NCBI GenBank assembly: GCA_036502925.1
Contig: DASXXS010000087.1
Location: forward strand, 1 to 19,336
DNA: 19,336 nucleotides
Direction: 5' to 3'
DNA from: VAZQ01 sp036502925
Lineage (GTDB): Bacteria > Pseudomonadota > Alphaproteobacteria > Rhizobiales > Xanthobacteraceae
Of this stretch, positions 1 through 4,540 are shown piece by piece (the first letter of the stretch is position 1; each line of letters opens with the position of its first letter). The notes under the pieces were generated by a model. The model was not told where the DNA came from. It ran no database searches and was given only the letters and a program-made list of their open reading frames with translations. Made by a program: the position numbers and the translations under genes.

Positions 1-130
1 GCGGGAACAGCGCCGGCACGTCCTCGGAGCGGATGCTCTTGACGTAGGCGATCTTGCCGCCACCGAGCAACGCCAGCGCCTCGGGCGAGATCATCTGGAT
101 GGGGATGTGGTCGTTCATGTTGCGGTTCAT
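1..130 (-). CDS. DUF1150 family protein, C-terminus outside window
   Basis: The reverse strand reads MNRNMNDHIPIQMISPEALA and continues through a LLGGGKIAYVKSI segment to the window edge. The motif 'ISPEALALLGGG..AYVK' is what I know from the short DUF1150 proteins of alphaproteobacteria, whose function is unknown. I chose the ATG at 128-130 because AAAGGAG (complement of 140-146) lies about 9 nt upstream; an internal ATG at 116-118 is the alternative. The gene follows the Hsp20 gene on the same strand after a 72-bp gap, a pairing common in this group, so it may belong to the same heat-inducible transcript. Only about 43 residues are visible. Confidence 0.8.
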   Translation of the reverse strand, partial: MNRNMNDHIPIQMISPEALALLGGGKIAYVKSIRSEDVPALFP

Positions 131-202
131 GGCCCTCGACTCCTTTCCGGTTCAACGGTCGAGTCCTGGTTAAGGTTCAGTCCCTGGTTTGCGTGCCCTG
201 TT

Positions 203-628
203 TCAGTCATGGTCGGTGATGCTGATGGTCCGCACCAGCTTGCCCGGCTCGGGACGAGCGAGATCGATCGCCAAGAGGCCGTTGTCGAGATCGGCCCCCA
301 GCACCTCCATGCCGTCCGCCAGCACGAAAGTGCGCTGGAACTGGCGCGCCGCGATGCCGCGGTGGAGATATTGCCGGGTCTTGTCGTCGTGCTGCCGGCC
401 GCGGATGACGAGCTGGTTCTCCTCGACCGTCACGTCGAGCTGATCGCGGGTGAAACCGGCGACCGCCAAAGTGATCCGCAGGCGCTCGGGGCGGCAATCC
501 TGCGGGGCGAGCCGCTCGATATTGTAGGGCGGATAGCCGTCAGAGGATTTGGTGACGCGCTCGAGCGCACGCTCGATCTCGTCGAATCCGAGCAGGAACG
601 GACTGGACAGGGACGGAACTCGGGACAT
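203..628 (-). CDS. Small heat shock protein, Hsp20/IbpA type
   Basis: This 141-residue protein is an ATP-independent holdase that binds unfolding proteins in the cytoplasm. The alpha-crystallin domain runs from about residue 32 (YPPYNIERL) to 128. It shows the family strand 'RITLAVAGFTRDQLDVTVEENQL' region at 51-73, the 'GLLAIDL' motif at 117-123 and a C-terminal I-x-I motif (I135-S-I137) used in oligomerisation. The length is usual for the IbpA-like class of rhizobia. I chose the ATG at 626-628 because AAAGGAC lies 10 nt upstream and the domain starts shortly after; the frame stays open further upstream, but that stretch is the leader. Expression is probably heat-induced by a sigma32-like promoter and a ROSE-like hairpin, both annotated separately. 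A DUF1150 gene follows. Confidence 0.93.
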   Translation of the reverse strand: MSRVPSLSSPFLLGFDEIERALERVTKSSDGYPPYNIERLAPQDCRPERLRITLAVAGFTRDQLDVTVEENQLVIRGRQHDDKTRQYLHRGIAARQFQRTFVLADGMEVLGADLDNGLLAIDLARPEPGKLVRTISITDHD

Positions 629-657
629 CGTTTCAAAGTCCTTTACAAGCGACTTTG
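629..657 (-). promoter_or_regulatory. ROSE-type RNA thermometer hairpin over the Hsp20 Shine-Dalgarno
   Basis: On the minus strand AAAG (656-653) pairs with CUUU (638-635). UCGCU (652-648) then pairs with the Shine-Dalgarno AGGA (642-639), leaving G650 unpaired or in a G-G contact; the loop is UGUAA. A UYGCU strand with an extra G opposite AGGA is the hallmark of ROSE elements, which melt on heating and free the ribosome site of rhizobial small heat shock genes. The whole leader, from the predicted start near 730, is about 100 nt, which fits ROSE. The GC-rich stretch at 660-710 could form the upstream stems, which I did not fold. Confidence 0.75.
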
Positions 658-736
658 GCGGAGGCCCTTGCGGCGCCCCCTCGAACCGCGCTGCGGGCAA
701 GCCACGCAAGGCCCGACCGCAACCGGCTGACCGGTA

Positions 737-765
737 ATATGGTGATAACGGCTCAAACCTGCAAG
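737..765 (-). promoter_or_regulatory. Sigma32 (RpoH)-like promoter of the Hsp20 gene
   Basis: Reading the minus strand, CTTGCA (765-760) is followed by 15 nt and then CACCATAT (744-737). The E. coli sigma32 consensus is CTTGAA, 13-17 nt, CCCCATNT, so this differs by one base in each box. Transcription would start near 730, about 100 nt before the Hsp20 ATG. Confidence 0.65.
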
Positions 766-769
766 AACG

Positions 770-792
770 GCCCAAAAGCCAAGCTTTTGGGC
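770..792 (-). terminator. Hairpin at the end of the Bug receptor gene
   Basis: A perfect 10-bp inverted repeat (GCCCAAAAGC at 770-779, GCTTTTGGGC at 783-792) with a 3-nt loop begins at the first base of the receptor stop codon (792-794). It lies between that gene and the Hsp20 promoter, where a terminator is expected. It lacks a clean U-tract on the minus strand (CGTTCTTG follows), so it may be a weak terminator or an insulating hairpin. Confidence 0.5.
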
Positions 793-1844
793 TATTTTAT
801 CAGCTCGCCGATCTTGTCCACGATCGGCCTGGGGGTCTGGTAGACCTTCTGGATCAGGGCAGTGAGATGCTCGCCGTCCTCGGGCTCCACATCGAGCATG
901 TTTCGCCTGGCATCCTCGATGAATTCGGGGTCCTTCATGGTATCCCGGAAGGCATCGCGCACCATCTTCATGCGGTCCGCCGGCATGTCGGGCGGCGCCA
1001 CGAACGGGCGGCCGATGCCCTGGCCGGCATAGAGAAATTCGATCGCCAGCCGATCGTCCTGACTGCGCGCCAGGTCGGGCACGAACGGCACGTCCTTGAG
1101 CTGCGGGTTGGGGGCGGCGCCGCCCTGGAACAGGATCGTGACCTTCTTGCTCGGGATCCAGTCCGGCCGCTTGCCGGAGACGCTGTCGAGGCTCTCGCAG
1201 ATGCCGTCGACCTCGCCGCGTTCCATGGCAAGAAACACATCGGAGGACGACGGAAATCCGGCGATGATCTTGAACTTCATGCCAAGCAGCGCATTGAGCG
1301 CCTTCGGATAGGAATGCGTGCCGGTACCGACCCCGGTATCTCCCACGATCAATTGCATGCTGTAGAGATCCTTGAGCGTCTTGACCTTGGCGGTGTCGGA
1401 CGCGATGCAGACATTCGTCTCGGTCGTCGGCGTTCCGAGCCAGGTGATCCTGGTCGGATCGAAGCGCGCCCCGGTGGCCCCGGTGATCGGCCCCAAGGCC
1501 GCGTCACGCGCGATGATTCCCATCACGCTGCCGTCCTTGGGGGCGAGATTGTAGATGTTGTTGGCGGCCACGAAGCTGCCGGCGCCCGGCATGTTCTGCG
1601 GCACCACCGCCGGATTGCCGGGCAGGTGCTTGCCGATGTGGCGGGCGACGACGCGGCCCCACAGATCATAGCCGCCGCCCGGCCCGAAGCCGATCAGCAT
1701 TTGCACGTTCTTGCCGGCCAGGCTGGGGCCGGCTTGCGCCCAGGCGGGCGCCGGGCCCAGATACGCGAACGCGCACGCGGCGCAGAACGAGAGCGAAACG
1801 AACGTCGCAGCCGGAAGCGGCATCAAACGCGCGGGCCTGGACAT
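792..1844 (-). CDS. Bug/TctC-family tripartite tricarboxylate transporter substrate-binding protein
   Basis: This 350-residue periplasmic receptor captures small carboxylates or similar ligands; the ligand here is unknown. Residues 1-38 form a signal peptide ending AWAQA. The mature part begins with the family signature 'GFGPGGGYDLWGRVVARHI' and 'PAVVPQNMPGAGS' (about 52-90), then a 'APKDG' turn. I start at the ATG 1842-1844 because AGGAAGG (complement of about 1850-1856) lies just upstream and the signal peptide begins there; the frame is open to 1919. No TctA or TctB membrane genes are present, so it is an orphan receptor, as is common for Bug proteins. It diverges from an isochorismatase-fold hydrolase, and the 246-bp gap must hold both promoters. 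Confidence 0.92.
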   Translation of the reverse strand: MSRPARLMPLPAATFVSLSFCAACAFAYLGPAPAWAQAGPSLAGKNVQMLIGFGPGGGYDLWGRVVARHIGKHLPGNPAVVPQNMPGAGSFVAANNIYNLAPKDGSVMGIIARDAALGPITGATGARFDPTRITWLGTPTTETNVCIASDTAKVKTLKDLYSMQLIVGDTGVGTGTHSYPKALNALLGMKFKIIAGFPSSSDVFLAMERGEVDGICESLDSVSGKRPDWIPSKKVTILFQGGAAPNPQLKDVPFVPDLARSQDDRLAIEFLYAGQGIGRPFVAPPDMPADRMKMVRDAFRDTMKDPEFIEDARRNMLDVEPEDGEHLTALIQKVYQTPRPIVDKIGELIK

Positions 1845-1853
1845 CGGGACCTT

Positions 1854-1881
1854 CCTTGCGAAACCTGCCTTGCGAAACCTG
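1854..1881. repeat. Perfect tandem duplication of 14 bp
   Basis: CCTTGCGAAACCTG occurs twice head to tail (1854-1867, 1868-1881). On the minus strand each copy contains GCAAGG; the copy nearer the gene supplies part of the receptor's ribosome binding site. Confidence 0.9.
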
Positions 1882-2090
1882 GCTTCTGCCGCGCCATCGC
1901 GACCGGACGCCTGCGCCATTGTACGGAGGCCGCAAGCGCGAGGATAGCGCCGAGCGGCGCCGGGTCGCGGCCGCCGCCCGGCACGATTCGCCGGAAAAAT
2001 TCCTTCGATCGGGCTATGCTGTCGATGACTGCCGCAGCGGATCGGCAGGGTCGTCGGACAAGCGGGCCAAGCATGCGGGGACGAAACACC

Positions 2091-2870
2091 ATGTCAGAGC
2101 CGATCTGGAACGGGTTCCTCACCGAGCGGGATCAAGCGGTTTTTGCGGCGTCGGGCTACGGCGCGCGCGGCGGCTTCGGCAAGCGGCCCGCGCTCCTGAT
2201 CATCGACGTCAATTGGGCATTCTGCGGCGACCGGCCGGAACCGATCCTCGAATCCATCAAGCGCTGGCGCAATTCCTGCGGCGAGGATGCCTGGGCGGCG
2301 CTGCCCTATATCAAGTCGCTGATCGACAAGTGCCGCCACAAGGGAGTGCCGGTGATCTACACCACCGGAGCGCGGCGCGACGATAACTGGGACGGCGGCT
2401 CCTGGCTGTGGAAGAACACGCGCGGCCGGGAGGACGAGCGGTCGCGGTCACGCAATCTCGACGGCAACGAGATCGTCGCGCCGATCGCGCCGGGCCCGCG
2501 GGATATCGTGGTCTACAAGCAGAAACCTTCGGGCTTCTTCGGCAGCAACCTGGCGAGCTATCTGACGCTGCTCGGCTGCGACAGCGTGATCGTCAGCGGC
2601 ACCACCACCTCGGGCTGCGTGCGCGCCACCGTGCTCGACGCCTTCAGCCTCAATTATCGCGTCGCGCTCGCCGAGGAGGGCTGCTTCGACCGCTCGCAGG
2701 CGAGCCACGCCATCAACCTCTGCGACATGAACGCGAAATACGCCGATGTGGTGAAGACCGCGGAGGCGCTGGCCTTCCTTGATACCCTTCCGGCCGGAAT
2801 GTTCGAGCTGCCGAAAGGCGCCCCGGTCTCGCCGCCCGAGCTCACGCCCAAGCGCGCCGGGCAATTGTAG
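2091..2870 (+). CDS. Isochorismatase-fold cysteine hydrolase (N-carbamoylsarcosine amidase-like)
   Basis: The 259-residue product has the isochorismatase fold with a plausible catalytic triad: D39 in 'LLIIDVNWAF', K143 in 'IVVYKQKPSGFFGSNL' and C176 in 'SGTTTSGCVRATV'. The 33-residue Lys-Cys spacing equals that of N-carbamoylsarcosine amidohydrolase (K144/C177). The family includes nicotinamidases, ureidoacrylate and maleamate amidohydrolases and isochorismatases, and I cannot decide the substrate. It probably hydrolyses an amide in the cytoplasm, as no signal peptide is seen. I chose the ATG at 2091, with GGGGA about 9 nt upstream; an in-frame ATG at 2073 is possible. The divergent Bug receptor could import its substrate, which is inference from position only. 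Confidence 0.88.
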   Translation: MSEPIWNGFLTERDQAVFAASGYGARGGFGKRPALLIIDVNWAFCGDRPEPILESIKRWRNSCGEDAWAALPYIKSLIDKCRHKGVPVIYTTGARRDDNWDGGSWLWKNTRGREDERSRSRNLDGNEIVAPIAPGPRDIVVYKQKPSGFFGSNLASYLTLLGCDSVIVSGTTTSGCVRATVLDAFSLNYRVALAEEGCFDRSQASHAINLCDMNAKYADVVKTAEALAFLDTLPAGMFELPKGAPVSPPELTPKRAGQL

Positions 2871-2878
2871 GATCCCTT

Positions 2879-2946
2879 GTCCCGGCCTTGAGCCGGGACC
2901 GTTCCAGGCGCCGGCGTTTGTAACGGTCCCGGCTCAAGGCCGGGAC
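2879..2946. repeat. Nested palindromic repeat: perfect 25-bp inverted arms
   Basis: The arm 2879-2903 is the exact reverse complement of 2922-2946, with an 18-nt loop. Each arm is itself a near-palindrome (CCCGGC, 5 nt, GCCGGG), so the element can form one long hairpin or two small ones. It starts 8 nt after the amidohydrolase stop codon. Its sequence looks like the GTCCCGGC..GCCGGGAC repeats scattered through Bradyrhizobium-type genomes. It may act as a bidirectional terminator, but no T-tract follows. Confidence 0.9.
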
Positions 2947-2972
2947 GAGTTGGCGCGACTGGCACGGCCGAA

Positions 2973-3001
2973 TTGGCATTGCGGCGCGCAGGCGCTATCT
3001 A
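2973..3001 (+). promoter_or_regulatory. Possible sigma70-like promoter of the DUF3297 gene
   Basis: TTGGCA (2973-2978) is followed by exactly 17 nt and TATCTA (2996-3001). The -35 matches 5 of 6 consensus bases, the -10 only about half. It would give a leader of about 33 nt. Low confidence. Confidence 0.3.
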
Positions 3002-3040
3002 TTTCCCCGACGCCGTTCCATTCGTTTTCAGGATCGTTCC

Positions 3041-3283
3041 ATGGACGACACCCCTCCGGACCGCCTCTCCAACGACCCCGCCAGCCCCTTCTACAATTCC
3101 CAAATGCTCGAGCGCGGCGTCAGCATCCGCTTCAAAGGCGTCGAGAAGACCAACGTGGAGGAGTATTGCGTCAGCGAAGGCTGGATTCGGGTGGCGCATG
3201 CGACCGCCAAGGACCGCAACGGAAATCCCATGACGATCAAGCTGAGCGGCGCGGTCGAGCCCTATTTTCGCACCGGCAAATAA
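3041..3283 (+). CDS. DUF3297 family protein
   Basis: This 80-residue protein matches the DUF3297 pattern I know from proteobacteria: an N-terminal 'PDRLSNDPASPFYN', then 'LERGVSIRFKGVEKTNVEEY', 'CVSEGWIRVA' and a C-terminal 'GNPMTIKLSGAVEPYF'. The function is unknown. It has no signal peptide or membrane segment and is probably cytoplasmic. The length is normal and the protein complete. AGGA at 3030-3033 lies 7 nt before the ATG. It stands alone, between the nested palindrome and the FNR-box promoter region. Confidence 0.88.
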   Translation: MDDTPPDRLSNDPASPFYNSQMLERGVSIRFKGVEKTNVEEYCVSEGWIRVAHATAKDRNGNPMTIKLSGAVEPYFRTGK

Positions 3284-3355
3284 ATAACCAGACCATGCCC
3301 CGGTCGGCTCACCGCGAGCAAAACGGCCCGCGCGCGCGGAGCCAAGCTGCCATTT

Positions 3356-3396
3356 TTGATCTAGATCAATAATGCTATCGGCGTCTTCTGTATCAA
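3356..3396 (+). promoter_or_regulatory. FNR/FixK box with class II promoter geometry
   Basis: TTGATCTAGATCAA at 3356-3369 is a perfect match to the FNR/FixK consensus TTGAT-N4-ATCAA. A -10-like TATCAA lies at 3391-3396, predicting a start near 3403 and placing the box centre at about -41. That is the spacing of activator-dependent class II FNR/FixK promoters. The gene starts at 3424. Activation under low oxygen is inferred. Confidence 0.75.
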
Positions 3397-3423
3397 CAAC
3401 GAACCAACGCAGGGAGGTTTGCG

Positions 3424-3705
3424 ATGACCGCAAGGAAGAGCTTTATTGTAGGTGCCATCAGTGTCACGGTTGGCATTGTGGGCGTCAGTTCTGCATTCGC
3501 TGAAGTGGGGCGCGTGAGGCCGTGCAGCCTGCATGGTGTTAATCCTGTCCACCACCCGGAGGTCTTTAAGGACCCCGAAACTGCCAGGGAGCATTACGGT
3601 TTCATCCAAACAAGCCAGGGCAAATGGCAGGTGGAGAAGGGCTGCCGCAAAAATATTCATGGTGCGGAGTTGTTTGTTCCAAGTCTATTAAAAGCATTGG
3701 GGTAA
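3424..3705 (+). CDS. Small exported protein of unknown function under an FNR/FixK box
   Basis: The 93-residue product begins with a signal peptide (MTARKSF, a hydrophobic stretch to about residue 24, cleavage likely after AFA at 26). The mature part has about 67 residues with two cysteines (C34, C74), which could form a disulfide in the periplasm, and five histidines (H37, H43, H44, H57, H79). I do not recognise the family. AGGGAGG at 3411-3417 gives a strong ribosome site 6 nt before the ATG. Its codon use is less GC-rich than that of all neighbours, suggesting recent acquisition or weak expression selection. It is monocistronic and converges on a tRNA-Ala gene. A role in microaerobic life is inferred only from the promoter. 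Confidence 0.8.
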   Translation: MTARKSFIVGAISVTVGIVGVSSAFAEVGRVRPCSLHGVNPVHHPEVFKDPETAREHYGFIQTSQGKWQVEKGCRKNIHGAELFVPSLLKALG

Positions 3706-3762
3706 ATGTTAATTCTGCCTATTGGCGGCTCAAATATATTGTAACGAAATCATGAGCGTATT

Positions 3763-3838
<76 letters not shown>

Positions 3839-3840
3839 TC

Positions 3841-3956
3841 CAGGGAACAGGTATCAGTAGTCAGGGAGCAGGTATCAGTAGTCAGTAATCAGAAAGAAAT
3901 CCAGCCGGTGCGCTTTGCCCTCTGATTACTGACTACTGATTACTGTCCCCTGATCA
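3841..3956. repeat. Heptamer-array hairpin A
   Basis: Eight consecutive 7-bp units starting with CAG (CAGGGAA, CAGGTAT, CAGTAGT, CAGGGAG, CAGGTAT, CAGTAGT, CAGTAAT, CAGAAAG) fill 3841-3896. After a short spacer come five units starting with CTG (CTGATTA, CTGACTA, CTGATTA, CTGTCCC, CTGATCA) at 3922-3956. The segment 3874-3893 is the exact reverse complement of 3921-3940 (20 bp). The last unit overlaps the stop codon of the TIGR02300 gene (3954-3956), and the first lies 2 bp from the tRNA 5' end. Confidence 0.9.
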
Positions 3957-4358
3957 CGGTTCCTCCTCGTTCTCCACGTCGCCGATGATGTCGGCCACGT
4001 CCTCGTCGCCTTCCTCCTGCTCCTCGATGAAGGCGGCATCGTCCAACTGCTCGTCCTCGATCTCGATCTCTTCGTCGGCGCCATCCACCGCCTCGCCCTC
4101 CGGGAGCTTCTTGCTGCCTTCGACCTCGGCGTCGGCCTCCTCCAGCGAAACGAACTCGGCCTCTTGCGTCTCCGGCACCACTGCCTCCTCGGCGACCGCC
4201 TGGGCGCGCGCCGGTTCCGGCCGCGACCGCGACGTGATGGCGGCAATCTGCAGCACCGTGTGGCATTTCGGGCAGACGATCGGGTCCTTGCCGAGGTCGT
4301 AGAATTTTGCGGCGCAATTGCCGCAGAGGCGCTTGGTGCCGAGCTCGGGTTTTGCCAC
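3954..4358 (-). CDS. TIGR02300 ('FYDLN acid') zinc-ribbon protein
   Basis: This 134-residue protein has an N-terminal zinc ribbon (C12-x2-C15 and C29-x2-C32) around the signature 'AKFYDLGKDPIVCPKC'. A long, very acidic low-complexity tail (about 65-134, mostly E and D) follows. This is the layout of the TIGR02300 family of alphaproteobacteria; its function is unknown. I place the start at GTG 4358-4356 because AAGGAA lies 8 nt upstream and family members begin '(M)AKPELGTKRLC'; another GTG at 4376 would add six residues. It diverges from aroA with about 180 bp between. The acidic tail could bind basic proteins or nucleic-acid-binding partners, which is inference. Confidence 0.88.
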   Translation of the reverse strand: MAKPELGTKRLCGNCAAKFYDLGKDPIVCPKCHTVLQIAAITSRSRPEPARAQAVAEEAVVPETQEAEFVSLEEADAEVEGSKKLPEGEAVDGADEEIEIEDEQLDDAAFIEEQEEGDEDVADIIGDVENEEEP

Positions 4359-4439
4359 GGTCCGGGTTCCTTGCACGGGTTGAAAAGAGAAGGTGCTTCA
4401 CTTGGCTAGTCGTGCCGGCTCTGTCAATAGGAGTTAGAG

Positions 4440-4540
4440 GACGGATAACGGACGACGGAGGACGGAGGAATTCCGGCCCCTCTGCGGAGAAGTGGTTTAT
4501 GCTCCCCTGCCCCCCGTCGTCTGGCGTCCGATCTCTGGCC
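4440..4540. repeat. Heptamer-array element C (degenerate)
   Basis: Four consecutive 7-bp units, GACGGAT, AACGGAC, GACGGAG and GACGGAG, fill 4440-4467. About 46 bp later the units CCGTCGT, CTGGCGT and CCGATCT occupy 4514-4534. GACGACGG (4451-4458) is exactly complementary to CCGTCGTC (4514-4521). The layout resembles element A, but the arms pair less well. The element occupies the aroA upstream region. Confidence 0.55.

Noticed and set aside
867..2090. Upstream extension of the amidohydrolase frame, giving a 667-residue protein
   Set aside because: It runs antisense through the Bug receptor gene and has no recognisable domain; the family N-terminus starts at 2091 with a ribosome site.
2959..2978. 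Sigma54-like TGGCAC...TTGGC
   Set aside because: The GG-to-GC spacing is 3 bases too long for a -24/-12 promoter.
3361..3660. 99-residue minus-strand frame with a hydrophobic start
   Set aside because: It is antisense to the small exported gene, which has a promoter, a strong ribosome site and a proper signal peptide.
3841..3956. CRISPR array
   Set aside because: The units are 7 bp, with no spacers of about 30 bp and no cas genes.
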